Assembly (NCBI GenBank): GCA_035772735.1
Contig: JASDFA010000003.1
Coordinates: 60,136,501 to 60,200,500 of the forward strand
DNA from: Datura wrightii
Taxonomy: Eukaryota; Streptophyta; Magnoliopsida; Solanales; Solanaceae
DNA: 64,000 nucleotides
Direction of reading: 5' to 3'
Positions 20,905 to 30,980 of the stretch are shown here, one piece after another. The position numbers were made by a program, and so were the translations under genes. Every line of letters begins with the position of its first letter. Positions within the stretch are counted from its first letter, which is position 1. The notes below the pieces were generated by a model. That model was not told where the DNA came from, searched no databases, and was given only the letters and a program-made list of their open reading frames with translations.

Positions 20905-22357
20905 GTCCTTTGACAAAGCTCAATAATGAAATGATGCATAGACTCGACATCATATGAAAATGAAGCTCAACATTGTCCTTTGACGAAGCTCAATAATGAC
21001 ATACATCTCAATTATGAACTTATGCATATGGGAAACTTTAATTTGAAACATACCAGAAGCTAATAAATATGAATTTTGGGAGACTTAGCTCCAAACATTG
21101 TGGTGAGCTTATTTCAGGAAAAATCATCATTTTAAATCAATATATGGGCATTGCCCAAATATTTACCATACGTAGATCTACTCAATTCATTTTGAAAATA
21201 ATATTATAATCATGGGTAGTTATAGAAACATGTTTTTCATCATCAAATATCATCATCATCATACATTCATCATCATTCTCTTCTTTCATCAACTTCTCAT
21301 CCATGGGCATTTAAATTTCATAATTTGGAAAATACCATTTTGATTGAAAACAAATTTAAATCTATCTAAGCTTCACAATTCATCAATATAAATATAATTA
21401 ATCATACCCATGTATAAACATTGAAGAATTATTCAATTGAGTAAAAACCCCATAACTTGATAATATGAATTTCTCATACTTAGCTAGAGATTTGGGCGTG
21501 GGTGAGGAAGGAAACACCCACTCATAACCCTACATACCTGGGAGGGATGATTTTACCACTTCTCTATTTGCCCATGATGAGATTTCAATATAAACCTTCA
21601 AAACTTGCTCTAAATCCTCTCTTCAAACTCTCAAGTTTGCATGCATGGAATGAATTATCTTAGAATAGCTTTTCCCGTCCTTAAACCCACTGATCGAGCC
21701 TTAAACGACGTAGTATAGGCCCCTACAACTTAGGAATGATGGAAATACCCTTATTGAAATTGTAGAAGAACTGCTCACTGGACCAAACAAGGATGACCCA
21801 ACGGGTCATTGGAGGATACCACGACCCGTGGTATCTATCCGTGCTATGCATTGCTGAGACTTGCCTTTGGATCTGAACAACGGGAAAATAGGACGACTCT
21901 TCCTTTGAGACAATGGATCGTTTCATCGACCATTGTTTGCCTGTCACACAATCTAAACTTTCCTATCACTAGCGTCACTACGACTCATGATTGCTTCCAA
22001 CGAGTCGTGGTCTTGATCCATCACATACACTGGAAATTCTTCCAACCCAACTATGATTGGTAACAACGAGTTGTTACAGCTCAACAAGTCATTGGAAGAC
22101 CTGTTGTATGCCATCTGCTAAAGTCCATATCTTACCACGACTGTAAAGGACAACCTGTTGTATCCCACAATGGCTTGTCACATCAATCATTTTTTCCACT
22201 GCCACCAATACTTCTCCTCCCAACGACCGCATACAACGACCCGTGGTTTGATACCACGAGTTGTTCCTTGGTCTGTTCTGTGCAAATTTATACAATTTTA
22301 GTAGTTATCAACCTTTTACTTCCGAGTCTTATTCTTAGGCACCTCCGGGGTATTACA
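20905..22357 (-). repeat. 5' LTR of TEK-1, part 2
   Basis: Resumes the TEK-1 LTR after GPB-1 (CTTTGACAAAGCTCAATAAT matches the 3' LTR near 4690) and runs to GGGGTATTACA. The ACGACTCGTGG-type motif array is at about 21780-22260. Confidence 0.87.
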
Positions 22358-23019
22358 AAAGTATAAGATATCCTAATAAATAATAAAAGGAAGGATTTAT
22401 ATAATTAATGAAAATCCTTTCCAAAATTAATAGGGACTGTTGTGCCGGGATAACCCACGAGTTGTAGCATACTGCTACGAGTCGTGATCTGCAATCATGG
22501 TATACCTGATAGCTTCTGGACTTCTCATGTATGAGTGACTGGTATGACTCATGGTTACTACTCGTGGCTTGAACTTTTGAAGCAAGGCCTCTTTGATGAT
22601 CAACCTACAGGTCCTTCCTACTACCCGAACCATGCTTGTACGAGTTGTGCATTCCACTCATGCCTTGAGGATGCCATTTGATAATTCTTTGTTTCTCACC
22701 ACGAGTCTGAGGTATGACTCGTGCAGTGCTACCACGGCTCGTAGTGTCTGGCCATACCATCAAATATGCAGTTGAACATTTTCTGAATATTCATCACCAA
22801 CACTAGTTATGACCCATACCTAGATGGTACGGCTCGTACTGCAACCTATAGCAGACCATTTTATGCACTTTTGCACTTGTTTTTTGCACTCTAACTCCCG
22901 GACTTGATTTTCCTAAAAATACAGTAAAAGCACCTCATATACGTATAATTACACCCTAGTTATAGCATCTTTTCTATGTTTTAAGCGTTGAAGGTTCCAT
23001 AAAAAACCATGACACATCA
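22358..23019 (-). repeat. GPB-2 LTR, right part
   Basis: Sense start TGATGTGTCATGG at 23019. Layout parallels the GPB-1 LTR (TGATGTG start, AAAAGTGCA region, then an ACGAGTCGT/TACGAGTCGTACC motif array at 22445-22850) but the sequence is clearly diverged. No polypurine tract lies to its right, so it is probably the 5' LTR of an element whose body lies left of the window. Confidence 0.65.
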
Positions 23020-23919
23020 TCGATCCCACAGGGAATAGGGAAGAAATAATATGTTAATAATGAGTACTATGTTATATTTTATTAGTGATCTATCTTGGTG
23101 AATTTGTGTAAGCCTGACAATTTAGTTCATCTAACATCTCTCAACCTACATAGATGAATTTCACCTAAATCCTCTTAGACTTTAGGTGTGTATATTTTGC
23201 CCTCACCATAAGTCTCGGATTAGTTATCCTCAACTAGAGCTCAAGTTAATTAGATGAGGACTGGTAGCCTCAAATTACCGCTATTATTCTCTTTTCCCAA
23301 CTTCAACCTCTTTGGTCGAGCAAGTTGAAGATACATGCATGTTTCAACGTTTGCAACTGCTAAAACTCATTATAACGAAGATAATAACAACCCACTCAAT
23401 TCACCATTCAAGAATCACTATTTTATTTTGCCTACATCCATTAATCCATCATGATTCCCACAACCCTAGCTTCAGGAGATTTATCTGCTCATGTTTGAGA
23501 AAAAAATAACATAAGATGTAGAAGAAATCATAATGAAATACTTACAATAATATGAAATTATTTATCAAATATCCAAAGCTAAATTGAATCACAAGAACTT
23601 GATGAATTCTCAAAAAAATATTCGACTAAGTAATTACACAAATTCGTAAAGTATGAATTGTGCAAACTTGACATTAAATTACACAATATTTGAATCCCCA
23701 AAATTGCACTATGGTTGACTATGTTGCATGCCTAAAACCTCCTAAGAAGGGGTATATATAGTAGTAGATTAAGTCTTCATTATTCATGCTTGGATTAGGA
23801 TTGGGATTTGCAGCTTTAGTTCCTACTCGAACTGGGATTGAACCTCTGACTATCTGGAGTAGCCCTGTGCATCGTGCCTCTCCATGTTTTGAGATGGCTA
23901 TGTGTCGCACCTCTCAAGG
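23020..23919 (-). repeat. Unassigned LTR-like fragment
   Basis: No coding capacity. On the minus strand a TATA-like TACTATATATACCCC lies near 23765-23748, and the sense end TTCCCTATTCCCTGTGGGAT resembles the end of the GPB LTR. It is probably a further LTR broken by GPB-2. Its right limit near 23919 abuts a chromoviral LTR start. Confidence 0.4.
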
Positions 23920-24160
23920 TGTCATAACCTGAGTGTAGACCCTGGACCAGACACGGGACCTACAACCATACAGGGCTCCAAGCTAACCCATGTCATATAC
24001 ATATCATGAAAGTGAGCATATCTAAAGAGGAAATGAATCATAGCATGAGTTAAGCGGAAGTATAAATGTTGTAAAGTAAGAGCAAAGACAACATGTTACA
24101 ACACAGTGACCAACTAATACATAATTGTCTGAAAAGTCACTAATCATAAGATGAGTTGAC
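23920..24160 (-). repeat. Chromoviral LTR fragment, cut by GPC
   Basis: TGTCATAACCTGAGTGTAGACC followed by GACACGGGACC and ACCCATGTCATA aligns with the plus-strand start of the TEK LTRs (TGTCACGACC, GACACGGGAC, ACCCATGGCATA). It breaks off at the GPC LTR start. Confidence 0.6.
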
Positions 24161-25647
24161 TGATAAGTTTGGTAATTTACCAACTCATTAGGCTGTTAAG
24201 CATGAAATTTTGCTTTGTTTTAAAATCATCTAGGAAGTTTTTATGCCTTTTTCCATTGATTTTGCAGGTATAGGCTTAAACAAAGAAAGCAAAGAATTTG
24301 AACAAAGAGCAAGTGCTAGAAATAGGAGGACTGCATTTTACAGGTCCGATATCAACGAAATGTAAGTGAGACACTGAGTGAATTTCCTTGAAGCTAGAAG
24401 GGAACCGCAAAATGTATCCTGGCACCTGCGTAATTTAGGTTCAGTCACAGAAGCCAAACTTGACAATCTGATGCGACTGACGAAGCAACCGTATCTCGTG
24501 GATGGGAACTTGTGAAACGCAGGTGCCGCGCAAGTGATTCTGTGCTGAGAAGGGAAAAGTTGTCTATGTCTGACACAAGAATAATTTGGAAGATTCTAAG
24601 GGAAAAATGGGAATTCATGCAGCAAAAAGAATAGCAGACTTTCCCTATTTTGTACACACTTTCATTTTAGAAGAAAAAGTACGTTTTGGAATAGCTAATT
24701 TGGTAGAGATAAAATTATAGAGAGAACTAAGAGTAAGTGTTCTTCTTCTTCTTCTTCTTCTTCAATATTATAGGGTAAGAATTCTCCATTGAAGTATACA
24801 TTGAAGATCAAATTTACTATTCAATTATGAATCTGAATGAATTTCTTGTTGATTCAATTCTCTTGTTTACATTCATGAATATCCAAATTGATTACTATGG
24901 GTGTGTGTTTGATGTGGGTTTAGATTTGATTACTATGGGTGTGTGCTTGATATGGGTTTGGATTTGACTGGGTGTTATTAATTTAGTCTTAGAGTCACTT
25001 ATTATGCATGAATCTAATTCTTTCTGTAAGTTTTAATTCAAATATTTATGAGTGCAAACATAGATTGTGTTTACTTATCTTGCTTTTGCTTGAAAAAAAG
25101 GAAGTAGGATATGGGTGAGAAAGCATTAGTAGGGATTTGAGTTTTGTAAATGTGGGGTTGGGCTAGAAATAGCCAAAACCCATTTTCATAACTCAACTTA
25201 ATGATTAAGGCTAGAAATAGCTTAATTCTTCCCCAAGCCAATATGGGTGATTTGTTAATTGAGCTTGGGGTTTGAAAGAACCCAAATAGAACATGGCCAA
25301 GTGGTCGAAAGATATCGGGTATAAAAGTGTCCATGGCTATCATCTTGGTAGTTTATTTCTTAGACTTGTTGATTAACCCCAATCCTATCGAAGCCCCATC
25401 AATAACACATCTCTAGTACTTGCTCTCATTGTTGCTCACCTTGCATTACGTCGTTTTGATATTGCGTAGAATCCTATAGTGTTCTAAACTTTTCCTCAAT
25501 ATTTATTTTATTAATTGATATAAGTATTTAGAAGAGATCTATCCCTATTCCCTAAAGGTTCGAACCTAACACATAAAGTTGGGTAAATTATATTGTGAAT
25601 GACCGTGTGCACTTTCTCCTAGCAAGGAGTGGATTCGGACATGATCA
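24161..25647 (+). repeat. 5' LTR of GPC
   Basis: About 1487 bp, TGATAAGTTTGG...ACATGATCA, ending five bases before the primer site. Carries GCAGGTG/CACCTGCG motifs (24380-24530), donor-like GAGTAAGTG (24731-24739) and a (TTC)n run (24740-24763). The start is inferred from the TG and from the break in the flanking LTR. Confidence 0.7.
24740..24763 (+). repeat. (TTC)n microsatellite
   Basis: Eight tandem TTC-type units inside the GPC LTR. Confidence 0.9.
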
Positions 25648-25651
25648 ATTT

Positions 25652-25669
25652 TGGCGCCGTTGGTAGGGA
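25652..25669 (+). other. Primer binding site, tRNA-Asp type (GPC)
   Basis: TGGCGCCGTTGGTAGGGA; 15 of 18 bases match the ATH-1 site. An acceptor-like TTGCTTGTTTAG ends at 25762, 11 bases before the gag ATG. Confidence 0.75.
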
Positions 25670-25772
25670 ATGAGCATTGATAGCCTAGAGTGGATATTAA
25701 TTCGAACTATTAAAGCATTTTATGTAAATTTACATTTGTTGTTATTTTTGTTGCTTGTTTAGGTTGGATTTA

Positions 25773-26752
25773 ATGATCGAAGACTCACAAGTGGGTTCTG
25801 TGGACTGCCACGTGGACCAAGACGAGGATGAGCCAATGTTGCCTGATGTAGCAGGTGCCATTCGCCTATCACCTTTGTTAGGGAATATGGTGTTTCATGT
25901 GACCAGCACTATGTTACATTTTCTACAAAGGGAAACAAAGTGAAGACATTAATAGAAACCTTCACAACTTCCTTGAAATCTGCCAGCCCTTCAATGTCAC
26001 CAATATTAGCCAAGAGTCAATTCTGCTAAGGCTTTTCCCATTCTTATTGATGGGAGAAGCCACCGTTTGTCTAGAGAAGCTGCCCCCGGGTGTATTACTT
26101 CTTGGCAATAGTTGAAGGAGGCTTTCTTGGATAGGTTCTTCCCTCCCTTGGGGATGTTGCAATTGACAGATGAAATCACCAATTTTAGACAACTTCTGGG
26201 AGAACCCTTGCATGAGGTTTTGCTCCGATTAAAAAACAAAGTTTCAATATGTCCAAACCATGGGTTACTTGATGGATTTCTTCTCCAACGCTTCTATCAC
26301 TCACTTGACTCAATAAATAAGTTCATGGCCAACAATCTTGTCAGTGGGTCCTTGATGGACCAAACATATGGATTGGCCAAAGATCTCTTAGATTGAATGA
26401 CCAAGACGAACCAAACATGGCACACTAGGGACACCGAGGTGTCCTCAAGTGGTGCTAGTTCCAGCCTTGTGACTGCGGAGATGAGAAAACATGATGAAGA
26501 AAGGGATGAGACCTTGGCCAAAATAATGCCCATCTTGAGTTAATGACAAAGTATGTAAATGGAGCTGGTGCCAAGAGTGTAAATGCAGTTGAAATCCAAG
26601 GCCACATGCAATATGAAGGGGAGGCTTCACCTCCCACATATGAAGAAGAATGTCAATATATGGCTGGACAAGTGGGGGGTTCTCGTCAGGGATATCAAGG
26701 TGCCAACCAAGGTCCTTGGAGTCCTCGTGACGAGAATTAAGGTTGGAGGAAT
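25773..26752 (+). pseudogene. gag N-terminal part (GPC)
   Basis: ATG 25773 opens MIEDSQVGSVDCHVDQDEDE. Stops and frame changes follow at about 25943-26110. The Retrotrans_gag core is readable from 26112 (LKEAFLDRFFPPLGMLQLTDEI and the Cys-Pro segment SICPNHGLLDGFLLQRFYHS), then a stop, then DEERDE and GAGAKSVNAVE. Broken at 26752 by ATH-NA; GGAAT (26748-26752) is the target duplicate. Closely parallels GPB-1 gag. Confidence 0.8.
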
Positions 26753-28353
26753 TGATCTTGGGCATAATTACGTGCCCAAGTGCTATTTTATCGCTTAATT
26801 TAGTCAGTTTGTCTATTATACACTTACATTCTTATGTGATTTTGTGTAAATTTGGGTATGCACTAACCAACATGATTAGTCCTTGTTTTGTAGGTGTAAA
26901 ATGCATATGAGAGACTAAATAATGATGGGTGAAGTGAAGGAATGGAGTTGGAAGTGAATTGAAAAAGATGGCAAGAAAACATGCCATGGCAAGGCTGGCA
27001 GCGCCAGGCAGCGTGCCATGCTGTGCGTGTGCCATGCCTAGCGCCGTGCCACGCCAAGGCCATGCGCGCGAAATGCTTCCCTCCAAGGCACCTGCGCGCC
27101 AGCGTCCGTGCCACACACAGACACTACTGCACGCCGTAGGCCATGTCACACTGGCCATCGCGCAAGAGGAGCTCTGTGCCACGCCATGTGTCGAGTAGGC
27201 ACTTCGCGCAAGACCTGCCAAGGATGCAATTTCCAGTGGGCTTCCGTGTTACCTCCGTGGGACAGAGGCAAATTGGCGCGTTCACCTCCGTTCCATGGAG
27301 CCATTCCATGACAGGAAAAAAATTACAAATTTCCTATTTACTATAAATTAAACCCGTAGCTTGTAAAATCATTTGTCACAAAATATTTTCTGGATACCGT
27401 AGAGGAGCGAATGGAGAAGTGAAGAACTCACCTAGGGTTCACTAATTTTACATTCTCTTTTACCTTTTTTTGTAAGTACTCCACTTTAACGATGTGTTTA
27501 AGTTATTGTACGAACATTAGTGGCTAAAACCCTTCCTCTAGGGTTGAGGCCACGTGATATGATTGTAATGCATGTATTTGTTTTGGTTTGAGTTGTTAAT
27601 TGTTGTTTTGTCTTACATTCTTATTATGTTTTTTTTTATGCTTGATCACCATGAAAACATACATGTTAATCTAGGTAAAATCTTGAAAGAGTAACCCTAG
27701 GCAAGAACATAGGAAAGTAGGGAGCAAGTTCTTATCTTACGATAGGATTCGAGGTTAGGATAGAAATTGTACCTAATTCACCTTGCTTGGTTGATAAAAC
27801 GGGATGATAGCAAGACACCGACTTAGAATTGTCTCTCCACCACTCATAGATGTAGTTGTGAAGCTAAGTTAGGTTAAATGATTAGAGGTACGAAAGTCTC
27901 TAATCAAGAGCACAAACCTCGTAAACCACATCCATGTAGTTGAATTGCCCACGAACTAGGATGTCACATCCCCACTCAATGATGTAGTTGTGAGGCTAGC
28001 TTGTCGTGTTTAGAGGCTTGACAGACCATGAACATCGTATTTCCAACTATGTGAGACAACATTTGGCAATTTCATACGTGAACCATTACAAAGTGTAGCA
28101 TTGCATGATTATCTGGCCTTAGCTCTAGTTGCTTCTTGTATTGTTTCTAGATTGTTTTGTGACCACCCCAAAAATTAATTATAATTTACCGAAAACTTCT
28201 ATAATCAACACTTGTGAAGGTTAATCTTAAACTTGTAATTCATAATTTGCTGAATTGGTCCAGTCCCTGTGGGTTCGACATCCGGCTCTTAAAAAGGGCC
28301 ACTGTATTACTTGTACGACCGCGTATGCTTGCGTGTGCGTTGGGGAAAAAATA
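26753..28353 (+). repeat. 5' LTR of ATH-NA
   Basis: 1601 bp. Starts TGATCTTGGGCATAATTACG, with a perfect terminal hairpin CTTGGGCA-TAATTACG-TGCCCAAG (26757-26780). Ends GGGGAAAAAATA (TG...TA). GC-rich hairpins (26990-27305, including CACCTCCGTTCCATGGAG) precede TATAAATTA at 27342-27350. A strong donor TTT|GTAAGTACT is at 27472. Frames over the GC-rich part are not genes. Confidence 0.9.
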
Positions 28354-28359
28354 AGTTTT

Positions 28360-28377
28360 TGGTGCCATTGCCAGGGA
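28360..28377 (+). other. Primer binding site, tRNA-Asp type (ATH-NA)
   Basis: TGGTGCCATTGCCAGGGA; three differences from the perfect site, all C to T or G to A, as expected from cytosine deamination. Confidence 0.82.
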
Positions 28378-28488
28378 ACTTGCAAAGTTTAGTAAATTTT
28401 TCTGTTTTTGTGTGATTTTTAATTTCCTTAAGTGTTGAGAAACTTGGTCTTAGTCTGATGTATTGTAGGTGACAGGTTGTCCTTTCAG
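28378..28488 (+). promoter_or_regulatory. Leader with acceptor-like sites before ATH-NA gag
   Basis: T-rich leader with TGTATTGTAG ending 28468 and GTCCTTTCAG ending 28488, followed by gag-coding AGCTGGCAAGG (LARNRELVE). With the LTR donor at 27472 this would give an intron of about 1.0 kb removing U5 and primer site. Confidence 0.4.
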
Positions 28489-30154
28489 AGCTGGCAAGGA
28501 ATAGAGAGCTAGTGGAACCGTTGCTTGAACTTGAACATCAACTTCATTTATGCAGGAGGGAAGCTCTAGTGCGAAAGCTAAAGAGACTTCAGGAGAGGTT
28601 ACAACAACACCCACCAGTAGGGCAAGAAAAGTTGTTACCTGAAACCATGGCAGCCCGACCAGTTCGCGAAGTGGCGATCCCACTAGCGACAAATGTGACC
28701 TCTAGTATCCGTAAATTGGAACCTGGAGGGAACTTTGAATTGAAACAAAATATGGTGTAGCTGTTACATTCTAGTGTCCAGTTCACTGGGATGACTCATG
28801 AGGACCCACAACAGCACTTACAGAACTTCCTTGAGATTAGTGACACATTCGTCCCTACCGGAGTTTCCACAAATTATGACCGACTTACCCTCTTCCCATT
28901 CTCATTGTTGGGAGAGGCAAAGAGGTGGTTGAAATCTGAGCCACTGAATTCCATAACTTCTTGGGACAATTTGGAAAAGAAGTTCCTCATCAGATTCTTC
29001 CCTTCAGGAAAGACTGCCAAACTCAGGAGTGAAATATTAAGCTTCAAGCAGAGGTCGGAGGAGAACTTGTATTTAGCTTGGGAGAGATTCAAGTCATTAT
29101 TGAGAGACTGCCCCCATCATCAGCAGTCCAATGAAGTTCTAGCCCATACTTTTGTGAAAAGTCTAGACCCACACACCAATATTTTACTAGACTCTGCATC
29201 GGGTGGGCAAGCATTAGAGAAGACTTATGATGAGCTGTACACTTTGTTGAACATGATTGCTCAGGGAAATCTAGAGTGGCACAGCGATTCATCGAGAGAG
29301 ACAGGAAAGGGAACAGTGTGAATGGTGTGAATGCCTTGGCTGCACAGCTAGCATCATTTCAGCATCAGATGATGAATTAGTTCAATAAACTGAGTATGAA
29401 CCAATAGCTGGGACAGGTAAATGCAGTTTAGCAAGCTCCTAGTTGGTGTAAAGTTTTCGAAAATAATGGGCACAATGTAGAATCCTGTGGGGACAATCCT
29501 GAATCGGTCAATTTTGTTGGGAATGTTCAGAGAAACAATCAGAATTTTGGGAACAATTACAACAAGAATTGGCAGAACCACCTAAATTTTCAAAGTCAAA
29601 GCTACCAGCAACCTCAGCAGCAACAATATCAGCAGCAGAACAGGCAGAATGGTGACTAGTTGAGCAGCAACATTAAGGAGACATTACAGAAGATTATGGA
29701 GACACATACCCAATTAGTAGAGAATCAGGCGAGGATGGCATCAGATTTGAAAAATCAGCAGTTGGCCACCCGCAATCTAGAGAAGCAGATGGGTCAAATA
29801 GCAGTTGCTCACCACACTAGACCATAGGGAATATTACCTAGTGACACAAACACAAACCCCCGACCGGTCAACGCCATCAGTCTGAGGAGTGGCAGGCAAT
29901 TGGCTGATGCACCACCGAAAGAGAGGAGAAATGAGGTGCAGCCGGAGTTGGTTAGAAAGGGACCATCCACTGACAAGGGAGAGAATCAGAGTGTTGTGAA
30001 ACAAAATTCACAATCATCATTGCAGCCAGCACAGAGACCACCACCACCATTTTCGCATAGACTCAAAAAGAGCAAGGACGAGGAATGCATTAGAAAGTTC
30101 TTTGATATTTTCAAAGAACTTCACATAAATTTTCCTTTGCTTGATGTTTTTTAG
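28489..30154 (+). pseudogene. gag (ATH-NA)
   Basis: Homologous along its length to ATH-1 gag (LARNRELVE, AARPVREVAIPLATN, DPQQHLQNFLEISDTF, LTLFPFSLLGEAKRWL, LIRFFPSGKTAKLRSE, LRDCPHHQQSNEVLAHTF). No ATG starts it. A TAG at 28758-28760 replaces the Gln of NMVQLLH, and further stops follow after 29321. The zinc knuckle has lost its second Cys (CKVFENNGHNVESC). The tail is open from 29900 and ends FPLLDVF then TAG (30152-30154), the same position as the ATH-1 stop. Glutamine-rich linker at 29600-29660. Confidence 0.86.
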
Positions 30155-30766
30155 GGAACCAAGTATGCTAAGTACTTGAAAGACGTGGTGGCCAACAAAA
30201 TTAGATTGGTGGATGTTCAAACTGTAGCACTGACTGAGGAGTGCAGCCACAGGGTAATGAGAAAGATACCTAAAAAGCTCAAAGACCCAGGGAGTTTTAC
30301 CCTCCCCATACAAATTGGTAAAGCTGAGGTGATAAGAGCTCTGTGTGATTTAGGGGCAGCAGTTAATCTAATGCCCCTATCTTTGTTTAACACCTTGGGG
30401 TTGGGTCAACCGAGACAAACACGATTGATGTTGCAGCTGGAAAACAAGTCGCGAGTGGCACCAGATTGAATAATCGAGGACCTTCTCATCAAAGTGGGTA
30501 AGTTCATTATACCTACTGATTTCATTATATTGGATTTTAAAGTGGATTACAAGGTACCCCTAATATTGGGACGACCATTCTTGGCCACTAGATGAGCGAT
30601 TATTACTTTAACAGCAGGGACCCTGAAAATGAGGGTCGATGATGAAGAACTCTTTCGGGTCTACCAAGAGATTAACCCAACCACACATTACAGAGACCTT
30701 TGTAAGGTCAGTGTGTTATCAGAGGCTAAGGGTGGGGTGGCAGATTTCATAGGTCCACGGCCATAG
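30155..30766 (+). pseudogene. Aspartic protease domain (ATH-NA)
   Basis: In frame with gag after the TAG: GTKYAKYLKDVVANKIRL, then FTLPIQIGKAEVIRALCDLG with active site DLGAAVNLMP, a stop at SRVAPD*, the block VPLILGRPFLAT and a final stop at 30764-30766. It would mature gag. The reading frame is unbroken across the gag-protease junction apart from the TAG, so a readthrough product is conceivable. Confidence 0.84.
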
Positions 30767-30928
30767 GAGATGATTACTTTTCATCCCAAATCTGATGGAG
30801 GGCTTCCGTTAGAGAAGGAGATGGAGGAAGAGAGGGACAGAGTGGCGGCTTTTCCCTCAAAAAACAAAAAGAGAAGAAGATGGATCTCGAAAGGGAACAC
30901 GGATATGAGAATCTCCTGAAAAGGATAG

Positions 30929-30980
30929 TCCACGTGGTGCCGCGACGTAAAATTAGGCGCTGCTTGGGAGGCAACCCAAG
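30929..30980 (+). repeat. Post-protease two-hairpin motif (ATH-NA)
   Basis: CGTGG-TGCCG-CGACG (30933-30947) and a perfect CTTGGG-AGGCAA-CCCAAG hairpin (30963-30980), about 165 bases after the protease stop. Matches the GPB-1 block at 16511. Confidence 0.72.

Larger units (their letters stand above)
3585..22357 (-). mobile_element. TEK-1, Del/Tekay-type chromovirus, degenerate, carrying a nested element
   Basis: Complete but decayed minus-strand Ty3/gypsy element: 5' LTR (22357-20905 plus 12279-11179), degraded initiator-Met primer site, gag, protease, RT, RNase H, integrase with chromodomain-like tail, polypurine tract and 3' LTR (6084-3585). Flanking 5-mers AAATT (3580-3584) and AAAGT (22358-22362) are a target duplication with one mismatch. 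GPB-1 is inserted in its 5' LTR. Many stops and frameshifts make it non-functional. Confidence 0.88.

Noticed and set aside
23815..23850. tRNA-like internal promoter box (minus-strand GGTTCAATCCC), possible SINE
   Set aside because: No matching A box at proper distance, no cloverleaf and no A-rich or target-duplicated end that I can see.
26832..27311. Host gene with GC-rich exon
   Set aside because: Duplicate of the ATH-NA 3' LTR at 32950-33420, so it is LTR sequence.
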